Shown here one piece after another: positions 7,594-16,429 of a DNA stretch of 64,000 nt. The notes under the pieces are model-generated. The model did no database searches. It had not been told where the DNA came from and saw only the letters and a list, made by a program, of their open reading frames with translations. Source of the DNA: Actinomycetes bacterium (GTDB lineage Bacteria; Actinomycetota; Acidimicrobiia; Acidimicrobiales; RAAP-2); assembly GCA_021845725.1 (NCBI GenBank), contig JAJZVL010000004.1, positions 21,890 to 85,889 of the forward strand, written 5' to 3'. Position numbers and translations under genes: made by a program. Positions within the stretch are counted from its first letter, which is position 1. Every line of letters begins with the position of its first letter.

Positions 7594-8421
7594 GTGACGA
7601 CGCTCGACAACGCGACGGGCACCCCGGTAGTGATCGGGGGACACAGGGGCGGTCCGGACGTCCGGACGCTCCGCCAGGACCGCTGGTGGGTCCAGCCCCT
7701 CGTGACCGTGACCATCCTGACCGCGTTCATCGTCTACTCGACGTGGGCGGTCTTCGTGAACAAGGACTACTACGTCGGGGCCGCGATGCACCGTGACCTG
7801 ATCTCGCCCTTCTACTCCCCGTGCATCGCGGCGAGCTGCGTCCCCGGGTCGCGCGGCACAACCGTCGTCGCCACCTGGTGGCACATCACCCCGGCGCTCA
7901 TCGTGATCGGCGGACCTCTCGGGTTCCGCCTGACCTGCTACTACTACCGTCGGGCCTACTACCGCGGGTTCTGGCAGTCGCCGCCGAACTGCGCGGTCGC
8001 CGACGGCCACCAGCGCTACACGGGCGAGTCCCGCTTCCCGCTCATCCTCCAGAACATCCACCGGTACTTCTTCCTGATCGGCCTGATCTTCAACGTGATC
8101 CTGACCGTCGACGCCATCATGGCGTTCCGGATGCCCGGAGCCGGAGGGATCGGCTTCAGCGTGGGCACGCTGGTGCTGTGCGTGAACGCGATCCTGCTGT
8201 GGACCTACAGCCTCTCGTGCCATGCGGCCCGCCACCTCTGCGGAGGGCATGTGAAGAAGTTCTCCACCCGCCCCGTGCGGCACCGGATCTGGAAGATCCT
8301 CACGCCGCTCAACGCCCGGCACATGCAGTTCGCCTGGGCGAGCCTGATCTTCGTCGCCCTCACCGACCTCTATGTCCGGCTCGTGGCCGCCGGCGTGTTC
8401 ACCGACCCGAAGCTCTTCTGA
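7594..8421 (+). CDS. succinate dehydrogenase membrane anchor, mycobacterial Sdh1 type
   Basis: 275 residues, GTG start behind a strong GAGGAGGAGG. It is an integral membrane subunit with about five hydrophobic segments: 31-55 (PLVTVTILTAFIVYSTWAVF), about 90-117, 158-178, 185-212 and 248-270. Several conserved His residues (WWHIT, NIHRYFF, CHAARH) are candidate haem ligands. Length and position, directly upstream of flavoprotein and iron-sulfur genes, match the Rv0249c-Rv0248c-Rv0247c arrangement of mycobacterial Sdh1. The complex oxidises succinate to fumarate and passes electrons to menaquinone. Quinone type and haem content are inferred from the family. Confidence 0.85.
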   Translation: MTTLDNATGTPVVIGGHRGGPDVRTLRQDRWWVQPLVTVTILTAFIVYSTWAVFVNKDYYVGAAMHRDLISPFYSPCIAASCVPGSRGTTVVATWWHITPALIVIGGPLGFRLTCYYYRRAYYRGFWQSPPNCAVADGHQRYTGESRFPLILQNIHRYFFLIGLIFNVILTVDAIMAFRMPGAGGIGFSVGTLVLCVNAILLWTYSLSCHAARHLCGGHVKKFSTRPVRHRIWKILTPLNARHMQFAWASLIFVALTDLYVRLVAAGVFTDPKLF

Positions 8422-8436
8422 GGACCCGGAGCGCAC

Positions 8437-10251
8437 ATGACGGACTACGAGACCCACCGCTACGACGTGATCGTCATCGGGGCAGGAGGCGCGGGGCTGC
8501 GCGCGGCCATCGAGGCCAAGTCGCGGGGATTGACCACCGCGCTCGTCTGCAAGTCGCTCTTCGGCAAGGCGCACACCGTCATGGCCGAAGGCGGCGTCGC
8601 CGCCGCGATGGGCAACGTGTACCCCGAGGACAACTGGAAGGTCCACTTTCGAGACACCATGCGCGGCGGCAAGTACCTGAACAACTGGCGCATGGCGCAG
8701 CTCCACGCCCAGGAAGCCCCGGACCGGGTCTACGAGCTGGAAGCCTGGGGGGCGCTGTTCGACCGCACGCCGGACGGCAGGATCACCCAGCGCGACTTCG
8801 GCGGCCACCGCTACGCGCGCCTCGCCCACGTCGGCGACCGCACCGGCCTCGAGCTCATCCGCACCCTGCAGCAGAAGGCCGTCAGCATGGACATCGACGT
8901 CTTCATGGAGTGCAAGATCCTCCGCCTCCTGCAGGACGCGTCAGGGGCGGTGTCGGGCGCCGTCGGGTACTGGCGACCGACCGGGGAGTTCGTCGTGTTC
9001 GAGGCGAAGGCCGTCGTGCTCGCGACGGGCTCGATCGGCCGCTCCTACACCTACACCTCCAACTCGTGGGAGTCGACCGGCGACGGGCACGCGATGGCGA
9101 TCTGGGCGGGCGCGGACGTGATCGAGATGGAGTGCGTGCAGTTCCACCCGACCGGAATGGTCTGGCCACTGTCGGTCCGCGGGCTCCTCGTGACCGAGGG
9201 CGTGCGCGGCGACGGCGGGGCGCTCAAGAACAGCGAGGGCCACCGCTTCATGTTCGACTACATCCCCGAGATGTTCCGCGCGGAGACCGCGGAGACCGAG
9301 GAGGAGGCGGACGCGTGGTACGAGGACCACGCGCACAACCGCCGCACGCCCGACCTGCTCCCGCGCGACGAGGTCGCCCGTGCGATCAACGCGGAGGTGA
9401 AGGCCGGCCGCGGCAGCCCACACGGCGGCGTCTACCTCGACATCGCCTCCCGGCGCTCGCCGGAGTTCATCCGCCGGCGCCTCCCGTCCATGTACCACCA
9501 GTTCCTCGAGCTCGCCGGCGTCGACATCACGGCAGAGCCGATGGAGGTGGGCCCGACGTGCCACTACATGATGGGCGGCGTCCGGGTGAACCCGGAGACG
9601 CAGGCTGCGACCGTTGCCGGCCTTTTCGCAGCGGGCGAGGTCGCGGGGGGCATGCACGGCGCCAACCGTCTGGGCGGCAACTCCTTGTCGGACCTCCTCG
9701 TCTTCGGAAGGCGCGCAGGGATGGGGGCCGCGGACTTCGCCGAGAGTCGGACCGGGGACACCCAGCTCGACGCCGGACAGATCGACGCAGTGGTCGCCGA
9801 CGCCACGGCCCCCTTCGAGCGTGCCGGCGGAGAGAACGCCTACGAGGTTCAACAGGACCTCCAGCGCACGATGCAGTCCCTCGTCGGCATCATCCGCACC
9901 GGTCCTGAGCTCGAGGAAGCCCTCGACAAGCTCGGCGAGCTGCGCGAGCGGACCGCCAAGATCTCGGTAGAGGGCAGCCGGGCGTACAACCCCGGCTGGA
10001 ACCTCGCCACCGACCTCCCGTCCATGCTCACGGTCTCCACCGCCATCGCCCAGGGCGCGCTCGCGCGCAAGGAGAGCCGTGGCGCGCACACCCGAGACGA
10101 CTACCCGAACCCCGACCCCGAGCTCGGAAAGGTCAACTTCGTCCAGCGTCAGACGGGCGAGCGCGGCTATGCGGCACCGATCCAGATCGGGCCCGAGCCC
10201 CTGCCCGAGATGCCGGAGGAGCTGCACGAGCTTCTCGAAGAAGGACACTGA
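8437..10251 (+). CDS. sdhA: succinate dehydrogenase flavoprotein subunit
   Basis: 604 residues. The FAD-binding site VIVIGAGGAGLRAAIEAKS is near the N-terminus. It is followed by the flavin-linking region AHTVMAEGGVAAAMG, where the His normally carries covalent FAD. Active-site segments are present: GSIGRSYTYTSNS, QFHPTGMV and RLGGNSLSDLLVFG. The protein catalyses succinate oxidation to fumarate on the cytoplasmic face of the membrane. It lies 15 nt after the anchor gene, and its TGA overlaps the ATG of the iron-sulfur gene, so the three form a coupled operon. The length is normal for the family. Confidence 0.95.
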   Translation: MTDYETHRYDVIVIGAGGAGLRAAIEAKSRGLTTALVCKSLFGKAHTVMAEGGVAAAMGNVYPEDNWKVHFRDTMRGGKYLNNWRMAQLHAQEAPDRVYELEAWGALFDRTPDGRITQRDFGGHRYARLAHVGDRTGLELIRTLQQKAVSMDIDVFMECKILRLLQDASGAVSGAVGYWRPTGEFVVFEAKAVVLATGSIGRSYTYTSNSWESTGDGHAMAIWAGADVIEMECVQFHPTGMVWPLSVRGLLVTEGVRGDGGALKNSEGHRFMFDYIPEMFRAETAETEEEADAWYEDHAHNRRTPDLLPRDEVARAINAEVKAGRGSPHGGVYLDIASRRSPEFIRRRLPSMYHQFLELAGVDITAEPMEVGPTCHYMMGGVRVNPETQAATVAGLFAAGEVAGGMHGANRLGGNSLSDLLVFGRRAGMGAADFAESRTGDTQLDAGQIDAVVADATAPFERAGGENAYEVQQDLQRTMQSLVGIIRTGPELEEALDKLGELRERTAKISVEGSRAYNPGWNLATDLPSMLTVSTAIAQGALARKESRGAHTRDDYPNPDPELGKVNFVQRQTGERGYAAPIQIGPEPLPEMPEELHELLEEGH

Positions 10252-11213
10252 TGACCGACTCGATCCCTGCCTCCACACCGCAGAGCACCGGGACCACGCC
10301 CTCTGCATCGGACGACGCCGGGATGCCGGCCGCGCCACCGGAAGCCACTCGAGACGACCTTGCAACGACAGCGCTCCTCGAGGATGGAGCCACCGGGCAC
10401 GCGTTCGAACCCTCGGACGTCGAGGAAGAGGAGGAGCCGACCGTCACGCTGCGCGTGTGGCGCGGCGACGCGTCCGGCGGGGACCTCGTCGACTACACGC
10501 TGCCGGCGAACGAAGGCGAGGTCGTGCTCGACGTCGTCCATCGGATCCAGGCGACCCTCGCGCCGGACCTCGCGTGCCGGTGGAACTGCAAAGCGGGCAA
10601 ATGCGGGTCGTGCTCCTCGGAGATCAACGGGCTGCCGAGCCTCATGTGCATGACGCGCGTCGACGAGCTCCCAGAAGGCCCCATCACCGTCACCCCGATG
10701 CGGACGTTCCCGATCATCCGCGACCTCGTGACCGACGTCACGTTCAACTTCGAGGTCGCGAAGCGCGTCCCGGCATTCGCTCCCCCACCCCGTCCTGACG
10801 ACGGCTACCGGATGCAGCAGATCGACGTCGAACGAGGGCAGGAGTTCCGCAAGTGCATCGAGTGCTTCTTGTGCCAGGACGTCTGCCACGTGATCCGCGA
10901 CCACGACGAGAACAAGGCACACTACGCGGGTCCCCGCTTCTTCATCCGCTTCGCCGAGCTCGAGATGCATCCGCTCGACACCAACGACCGCCGGGAGCTG
11001 GTACGCCAGCGCATGGGCCTGGGCCTGTGCAACATCACCAAGTGCTGCACCGAGGTGTGCCCGGAGCACATCAAGATCACCGACAACGCGATCATCCCCC
11101 TGAAAGAGCGCGCGGTGGATGCGTCCTACGACCCGATCGCATGGCTCGGCCGCAAGATCCTCCGGCGTCACAAGCGCTCACCGGAGGAGGCGTCGGCCGC
11201 GTCGCCACACTGA
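10251..11213 (+). CDS. sdhB: succinate dehydrogenase iron-sulfur subunit with long N-terminal extension
   Basis: 320 residues, overlapping the sdhA stop by one base (TGATG). About residues 64-320 are the usual SdhB: a plant-type ferredoxin domain with CRWNCKAGKCGSCSSEI and a further Cys in SLMC, then two bacterial ferredoxin motifs, CIECFLCQDVC and CNITKCCTEVCPEH. The first 63 residues are Ala/Thr/Pro/Glu-rich, low in complexity and absent from typical SdhB proteins of about 250 residues. The coupled ATG supports the long form, although an internal start cannot be excluded. The subunit relays electrons from FAD to the membrane anchor. Confidence 0.93.
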   Translation: MTDSIPASTPQSTGTTPSASDDAGMPAAPPEATRDDLATTALLEDGATGHAFEPSDVEEEEEPTVTLRVWRGDASGGDLVDYTLPANEGEVVLDVVHRIQATLAPDLACRWNCKAGKCGSCSSEINGLPSLMCMTRVDELPEGPITVTPMRTFPIIRDLVTDVTFNFEVAKRVPAFAPPPRPDDGYRMQQIDVERGQEFRKCIECFLCQDVCHVIRDHDENKAHYAGPRFFIRFAELEMHPLDTNDRRELVRQRMGLGLCNITKCCTEVCPEHIKITDNAIIPLKERAVDASYDPIAWLGRKILRRHKRSPEEASAASPH

Positions 11214-11223
11214 GGGGCGCAGC

Positions 11224-11625
11224 ATGCGCCTCTACTCCGACGAGTGGATCGCCGCGTTCAACGAAACCGTGGCCGGGCTCGAGCTCGACACCGGCGTGTC
11301 GTTGAGAATGCTGCAGGTCGTCCGCGACAGCCCCGAGGGGACGCTCCGGATCATGCTCAGCGCGCACGAGGGCCACGTCGCCCTCGAACGGGTACCGAAC
11401 GCCGAGCCGTCGCCCCTCGACCCCGAGCCGGCGCCCCAGGTGACGGTTTCCGTGCAATTCGACGACGCTCTCGCGCTCGCCCGAGGCGAGCTGGACCCCG
11501 CCCGCCTGCTCGCGGCCGGGCGGGTGCGAGTTCGCGGTGACCTCTCCGTCCTGGTGAGGGGCCAGGCGCTCCTCGCTGCAACGACGGCACGCCTTGGCTC
11601 GTTGTCGGCCAAGACCACTTCCTAG
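11224..11625 (+). CDS. SCP2-like sterol/lipid-binding domain protein
   Basis: 133 residues starting 10 nt after sdhB. The fold is suggested by the ending QVTVSVQFDDALALARGELDPARLLAAGRVRVRGD, split here as QVTVSVQFDDALALARGEL and DPARLLAAGRVRVRGD. That pattern is typical of SCP2 domains, which form a small hydrophobic pocket for lipids or acyl-CoA. No catalytic motif, signal or membrane helix is seen. It probably belongs to the end of the succinate dehydrogenase transcript. Its link to that complex is unknown. Confidence 0.65.
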   Translation: MRLYSDEWIAAFNETVAGLELDTGVSLRMLQVVRDSPEGTLRIMLSAHEGHVALERVPNAEPSPLDPEPAPQVTVSVQFDDALALARGELDPARLLAAGRVRVRGDLSVLVRGQALLAATTARLGSLSAKTTS

Positions 11626-11695
11626 GCGGTCTCTTGGCTGGGTAGTCTTTGGCAAGCGGCCCGTGACCGCGGGCCCAGGACACGGGAGGCGTGCA

Positions 11696-11917
11696 GTGCA
11701 CCAGCCGATCGACGACCACTTCCTCCTCCGCTACCGCGAGCTCCTCGATGCAGAAGACGCCGCGTTCGACGAAGTCGAGCACGCGTGCGAGGAAGGGAAC
11801 CGCAGCCACTTCGATGCGGAAATGGTCATCTGGCAGGACACGGTCGCGAAGAAGCTGCACTTCCTCACCAGCGCGGGGATCGACATCCCTGCGCTCGGCG
11901 TCACCGCCGTGCGCTGA
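11696..11917 (+). CDS. small helical hypothetical protein
   Basis: 73 residues from GTG 11696, preceded by GGGAGG at 6-7 nt, which decides the start. It is acidic and mostly helical (DDHFLLRYRELLDAEDAAF, then EEGNRSHFDAEMVIWQDT). I recognise no domain. It lies 70 nt downstream of the SCP2-like gene on the same strand, followed by a long inverted repeat that probably ends transcription. The function is unknown, but the ribosome-binding site and codon use support a real gene. Confidence 0.55.
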   Translation: MHQPIDDHFLLRYRELLDAEDAAFDEVEHACEEGNRSHFDAEMVIWQDTVAKKLHFLTSAGIDIPALGVTAVR

Positions 11918-11926
11918 TCGCGTGGA

Positions 11927-11968
11927 GCGGGTCACGGCGCCCGTGCGCGTCGCGACGTCGTGACCCGC
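11927..11968. terminator. bidirectional hairpin between convergent genes
   Basis: GCGGGTCACG (11927-11936) and CGTGACCCGC (11959-11968) are a perfect 10-bp inverted repeat around a 22-nt GC-rich loop. The repeat sits between the stop codons of the 73-residue plus-strand gene and of mdh on the minus strand. There is no T-run, but the position and symmetry suit a shared terminator in high-GC DNA. Confidence 0.6.
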
Positions 11969-11978
11969 GGCACCCCGC

Positions 11979-12977
11979 TCAGCCGATGAGGCCCATCGAC
12001 TCCACCTCTGCTCGCTCCGAGAGCAGCTCCTCGGTCGTGGCTCGGATCCGCTCCTCGGCGAACCCGTCCCGCTCGAAGCTCTCGTCGACCGACCATCCGC
12101 CGAGGCCGTCCGCCTTCACGGGGAAGCCGAACTGGAGCCCCTCAGGGATGCCGTACTCGCCGTTGCTCGCCACCGCGACCGAGAGGCAGTCGTCGTGGGG
12201 CGTCGAGCTGCGAAGCCCGACGACCGTGTCGATCGCGGCGTTCGCCGCGGAAGCCGCCGACGACGCCCCTCGGGCTTCGATGATCGCCGCACCGCGCTTT
12301 TGGACCGTGGTGAGGAACTCGCCCTCGAGCCATGCTCGGTCCCCGATGACCTCGGGCGCGGGGCGACCGTCGATTCGGGCGTTCGCGAAGTCGGGGAACT
12401 GCGTCGACGAGTGGTTGCCCCAGATCGCGACGCGCGACACGGAGCCAACCGCTACCCCGGCACGCTTGGCGAGCAGGCTCTTGGCCCGGTTGGCGTCGAG
12501 GCGCATCATCGAGAACCAGCGGTCCGTGGGAACCTCTGGGGCGTTCGAGCGCGCGATGAGGCAGTTGGTGTTGGCGGGGTTGCCCACGACCAGCACCCGG
12601 ACGTCGGACGCAGCATGCTCGGCGATCGCCCGGCCCTGCGGCTTGAAGATCCCCCCGTTGACCCCGAGAAGGTCGCCACGCTCCATGCCCGCCTTGCGTG
12701 GGATCGAGCCGACGAGGAGGGCCCACGACGCACCGTCGAAGGCGGTCTTGAGATCGGAGGTCGCCACCACGTCGTGGAGGAGCGGGAACGCGCAGTCGTC
12801 GAGCTCCATGATGACGCCTTCGAGCGCCTTCATCGCAGGCTCGATCTCGAGCAGGCGCAGCACGACGGGCTGACCCTCGCCGAGCAGCTGGCCCGACGCG
12901 ATCCGGAAGAGGAGCGAGTAGCCGATCTGCCCGGCAGCGCCGGTGACGGTCACATGGACGGGAGTGGATGAGGCCAT
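11979..12977 (-). CDS. mdh: malate dehydrogenase (NAD-dependent)
   Basis: 332 residues. The Rossmann motif [17 protein letters not shown] is at the N-terminus, with LLEIEP at the second strand, whose acidic residue favours NAD over NADP. The catalytic pair is visible in [11 protein letters not shown] and in [12 protein letters not shown] (His), and [11 protein letters not shown] is the family signature. It interconverts malate and oxaloacetate in the TCA cycle. Length and class match the cytoplasmic-type MDH common in actinobacteria. It lies close to succinate dehydrogenase and isocitrate dehydrogenase genes but has its own transcription unit. Confidence 0.95.
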   Translation of the reverse strand: MASSTPVHVTVTGAAGQIGYSLLFRIASGQLLGEGQPVVLRLLEIEPAMKALEGVIMELDDCAFPLLHDVVATSDLKTAFDGASWALLVGSIPRKAGMERGDLLGVNGGIFKPQGRAIAEHAASDVRVLVVGNPANTNCLIARSNAPEVPTDRWFSMMRLDANRAKSLLAKRAGVAVGSVSRVAIWGNHSSTQFPDFANARIDGRPAPEVIGDRAWLEGEFLTTVQKRGAAIIEARGASSAASAANAAIDTVVGLRSSTPHDDCLSVAVASNGEYGIPEGLQFGFPVKADGLGGWSVDESFERDGFAEERIRATTEELLSERAEVESMGLIG

Positions 12978-13015
12978 GAGCCAACCCTACTCCGGGCGTC
13001 CGGATACCCCAGGAG

Positions 13016-13990
13016 CTACCAGGCCTGCGTGGCGACGTAGACCGTCGAGGTGGCCGCCGGCCCTGCGATCCTCCGCATTGCCCACCCCTGGCGTCGCAGC
13101 ACCGAGGCGAAGTAGCGCTCGTCGAAGCCGAGCTCGAGCCACCCGTAGCGCCTGGACGACCACAACGACAGGCCGTCGAGACGGGGCCCCCACGGGTAGG
13201 CGAGCACGTCGACGGGCTCCGCGCCGAACACGACGACGCCATCGCGCCGGACGACGCCGTGCAACAGCTCGAGCAGCGCGATGTGGTCGGCGCAGTGGTG
13301 GAACGACTCGAAGAACACCGCCGCGTCATAGGGACGGCCCTTGTGCGAGGCCGCGAAGCCGAGCATGTCGTCGTGCACCACGCGTGCGCCGGGCACTCGC
13401 CCGGCGACGAGGCGGCAGAACCCCTCGTCGACGTCGACGGCGGTCACCTCGTGCCCCGTCGCCACCAGATCTGCCGTGAGGTTCCCCCAGCCGGGCCCGA
13501 GCTCGACGACGCGGGCGGGGGCGGGGAGCCCGAGCGCCCGCAGGATGGCGCCTCGAGCCATGAGGTCGTCGCCGACGACGACGGACGATCCCGTCGCGTA
13601 GGGAAACGGGCGCCGCAGCGCCGCGTCGACGTCGAATGGCGAGGACTCGTGCGCGACGGCGTAGGCGCTGCGCCCCGAGATGCGCGCGTACAGCTCGAAC
13701 ACCCACGCCCGGTACTCCGCGGAGAACGGGTCGCGTGGCCAGGTCTCGGGCGGCGTCACCCGTACGTCGGCGAGGAACGCCCTTCCCGCATCCTCGCCAC
13801 GCGCGAAGGACTCCGCAGCCTGCTCCAGCACGGTGTCCAGCTCTGCGAGCGACACCAGCCTGCTCGCCGCATCGCGCCGTCGCAGCCGCACCGCGCGACG
13901 GGCTGGGTCGGGCAGCACGGCGACGGCCTCTCGCGCCACGCGCAGCGCCACAGCACGCGCCGAGCTCGACAAGGAGGATTCAGCCGTCAC
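13016..13990 (-). CDS. class I SAM-dependent methyltransferase
   Basis: About 324 residues from GTG 13990. A longer frame reaches past the divergent icd start and is unlikely. Residues about 75-130 carry VFELYARISGRSAYAVAHE, and the SAM-binding motif I is ARVVELGPGWGNLTADLV, followed by VTAVDVDEGFCRLVAGR (motif II) and DAAVFFESFHHC (motif IV region). A C-terminal part resembles methyltransferases that modify small molecules. The ribosome-binding site is weak, so the start is uncertain. The substrate is unknown. It ends 38 nt upstream of mdh on the same strand. Confidence 0.75.
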   Translation of the reverse strand: MTAESSLSSSARAVALRVAREAVAVLPDPARRAVRLRRRDAASRLVSLAELDTVLEQAAESFARGEDAGRAFLADVRVTPPETWPRDPFSAEYRAWVFELYARISGRSAYAVAHESSPFDVDAALRRPFPYATGSSVVVGDDLMARGAILRALGLPAPARVVELGPGWGNLTADLVATGHEVTAVDVDEGFCRLVAGRVPGARVVHDDMLGFAASHKGRPYDAAVFFESFHHCADHIALLELLHGVVRRDGVVVFGAEPVDVLAYPWGPRLDGLSLWSSRRYGWLELGFDERYFASVLRRQGWAMRRIAGPAATSTVYVATQAW

Positions 13991-14148
13991 CTCGACCCGT
14001 CGCGCTCGGCCACGACGCGCGATGCCGGGCGGCAGGGAGGCGGGCGGCGGCACGGCGCCCACGCTACCCGGGAGCGGCCCCGCCCTCCGAGGCGCTCCGG
14101 CTGGCGAGGGACGCCGTGACGTGGTGATCTTTGACGAGAGGTTTTCCG

Positions 14149-14168
14149 GAGTGGTCAGCCGACCACTC
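14149..14168 (+). promoter_or_regulatory. 8-bp perfect inverted repeat upstream of icd
   Basis: GAGTGGTC-AGCC-GACCACTC lies 30 nt before the icd GTG start in the 208-nt gap between the divergent methyltransferase and icd genes. It could be an operator or a leader hairpin. A TTGACG hexamer lies just upstream at 14131-14136, but no good -10 follows at the usual distance. Confidence 0.35.
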
Positions 14169-14198
14169 GACAGCAACGGACTCGGAGTGGAGCAGCAC

Positions 14199-16421
14199 GT
14201 GACCAGATCGACCGTCATCTACACCCATACCGACGAGGCGCCCGCACTCGCCACGTACTCGCTCCTGCCGATCGTGCAGGCCTTCGCCGCAACGGCGGGG
14301 GCCACGATCGAGACGAGGGACATCTCGCTCGCCGGCCGGATCCTCGCGGCCTTCCCCGAGTACCTCGAGGAGGCGCAGCGGGTCCCCGACGCGCTGGCGG
14401 AGCTGCGCGCGCTCACCTCGGAGCCGAACGCGAACATCATCAAGCTCCCGAACATCTCGGCGTCCGTGCCGCAGCTGCGAGCCGCGATCGCCGAGCTCCA
14501 GGCACAGGGCTACGCCGTGCCCGACTATCCCGACAGCCCTGCCGACGAGCAGGAGCGCCAGGTCCGGGCACGCTACGACGCGGTGACGGGCAGCGCGGTG
14601 AACCCGGTGCTGCGCCAGGGCAACTCCGACCGGCGCATTCCCTCTTCGGTCAAGAACTTCGCCCGGGCACACCCGCATTGGATGGGGGCGTGGTCCGCCG
14701 ACTCGAAGACGGACGTCGTGTCGATGTCCGCTGACGACTTCCGGCACACCGAGCAGTCCGTGGTGGTGGGAGACGCAGGCCCACTGCGGATCGAGCTGGT
14801 CGACGAGGAGGGGAAGACCAGCGTGCTCGCCGAAGGCGTGGCCGTCGGGGCCGGCGACATCGTCGACGCCGCGGTCATGCGCGTCGGGGCGCTCGCGCAG
14901 TTCGTACGCGCCCAGGTCGCGCGGGCGAAGAACGACGGCGTGCTGTTCTCGGTCCACCTGAAGGCGACCATGATGAAGGTCTCCGACCCGATCATCTTCG
15001 GTCACGTGATCCGGGCCTTTTTCCCCTCGACCTTCGCGCGCTACGGCGAGGCGATGGCCGCTGCCGGCCTGAGTCCCGCCGACGGCCTCGCGAGCATCTT
15101 CGACGCCCTCTCCTCGATGCCGGACGGCAGCGAGATCCGGGCCTCGTTCGACGAGGAAGCCCGGGAGGGACCTCGCCTCGCCATGGTCGACTCCGCCCGA
15201 GGCATCACGAACCTCCACATGCCCAACTCGATCATCGTCGACGCGTCGATGCCGGCGATGATCCGCAACTCGGGACATATGTGGGGACCCGACGGCGAGG
15301 AGGCGGACACCTTGGCGGTGATCCCCGACAGCAGCTACTCCGGCGTCTACAAGGTCTTCGTCGACGACTGCCGGCGCAACGGCGCGCTGGACCCCGCGAC
15401 CATCGGCTCCGTCCCGAACGTGGGCCTCATGGCCCAGGCCGCCGAAGAGTACGGGAGCCACGGCACCACCTTCGAAGTGCCCTCCTCAGGGAGGGTCCGG
15501 GTGGTCGACGGCGCCGGCGCTGCACTCCTGGAGCTCGCGGTCGCGCATGGCGACATCGTGCGCCTCTGCCGGACCACGGACGTGGCGGTCAGGGACTGGG
15601 TGAAGCTCGCGGTGCGCAGAGCCCGTGCGAGCGGAGACCCGGCCCTGTTCTGGCTCGACGAGACCAGGCCCCACGACGTGCAGCTGATCGCCAAGGTGCG
15701 CGCCGTGCTGGCGGAGGAGGACGTCGAGGGCTTGTCGCTCGAGATCATGGATCCTGCGGCTGCGACCGCTCGATCCCTGGATCGGATCCGCAGGGGCGAG
15801 AACACCATCTCGGTGACCGGGAACGTGCTGAGGGACTACCTGACCGACCTGTTCCCCATCATGGAGGTGGGCACCAGCGCCAAGATGCTCTCGATCGTCC
15901 CCCTCCTTGCGGGTGGCGCGCTCTTCGAGACCGGGTCGGGAGGCTCCGCGCCCAAGCACGTCCAGCAGCTCTTGGAGGAGAACTTCTTGCGCTGGGACAG
16001 CTTGGGTGAGTTCCTGGCGATCTCCGAGAGCCTGTCACTCCTCGCCGAGCGCTCAGGGAGCGCCCGGATCGCAGTCCTGTCCACCGCCCTCGATCGGGCA
16101 ACCGGGCGCCTCTTGGACGAGGGGAGGTCCCCACGCCGCCAGGTCGGGGGCATCGACAACCGCGGCAGCCACTTCTTCCTCGCCCTGTACTGGGCAGAGG
16201 AGCTCGCCGCCCAGGCCGAGGACCCTGTCCTCGCGGAGGCCTTCACCGGCCTGGCCAAGACCCTGGCGGACGCCCAGGAGACGATCGTCGGCGAGCTGGC
16301 ATCGGTCCAGGGGTCCCCCGTCGACCTCGGGGGCTACTACCACCCCGACCCCGAGCGGACGACCGCGGTGATGCGCCCGTCGCCCAGGTTCAACGCCGCG
16401 CTGGAAGAGCTCGCGCGCTGA
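14199..16421 (+). CDS. icd: monomeric NADP-dependent isocitrate dehydrogenase
   Basis: 740 residues from GTG 14199, with GGAG 6 nt upstream. A second GTG at 14187 would add four residues. The opening STVIYTHTDEAPALATYSLLP is the hallmark of the large monomeric IDH family, which is unrelated in size to the common 45-kDa dimeric enzyme. Conserved blocks such as NPVLRQGNSDRR, KNFARAHPHWMG and FSVHLKATMMKVSDPI are all present. The enzyme converts isocitrate to 2-oxoglutarate and CO2 and supplies NADPH. The gene is complete. It is divergent from the methyltransferase and convergent with metF, whose stop is 8 nt away. Confidence 0.96.
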   Translation: MTRSTVIYTHTDEAPALATYSLLPIVQAFAATAGATIETRDISLAGRILAAFPEYLEEAQRVPDALAELRALTSEPNANIIKLPNISASVPQLRAAIAELQAQGYAVPDYPDSPADEQERQVRARYDAVTGSAVNPVLRQGNSDRRIPSSVKNFARAHPHWMGAWSADSKTDVVSMSADDFRHTEQSVVVGDAGPLRIELVDEEGKTSVLAEGVAVGAGDIVDAAVMRVGALAQFVRAQVARAKNDGVLFSVHLKATMMKVSDPIIFGHVIRAFFPSTFARYGEAMAAAGLSPADGLASIFDALSSMPDGSEIRASFDEEAREGPRLAMVDSARGITNLHMPNSIIVDASMPAMIRNSGHMWGPDGEEADTLAVIPDSSYSGVYKVFVDDCRRNGALDPATIGSVPNVGLMAQAAEEYGSHGTTFEVPSSGRVRVVDGAGAALLELAVAHGDIVRLCRTTDVAVRDWVKLAVRRARASGDPALFWLDETRPHDVQLIAKVRAVLAEEDVEGLSLEIMDPAAATARSLDRIRRGENTISVTGNVLRDYLTDLFPIMEVGTSAKMLSIVPLLAGGALFETGSGGSAPKHVQQLLEENFLRWDSLGEFLAISESLSLLAERSGSARIAVLSTALDRATGRLLDEGRSPRRQVGGIDNRGSHFFLALYWAEELAAQAEDPVLAEAFTGLAKTLADAQETIVGELASVQGSPVDLGGYYHPDPERTTAVMRPSPRFNAALEELAR

Positions 16422-16429
16422 GGGCGGGC

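Noticed and set aside
11630..11670. TAGTCT hexamers before 11696 and before 2196 as shared promoters
   Set aside because: Both have the hexamer, but neither has a convincing -35 element at 16-18 bp, so I did not list them as promoters.
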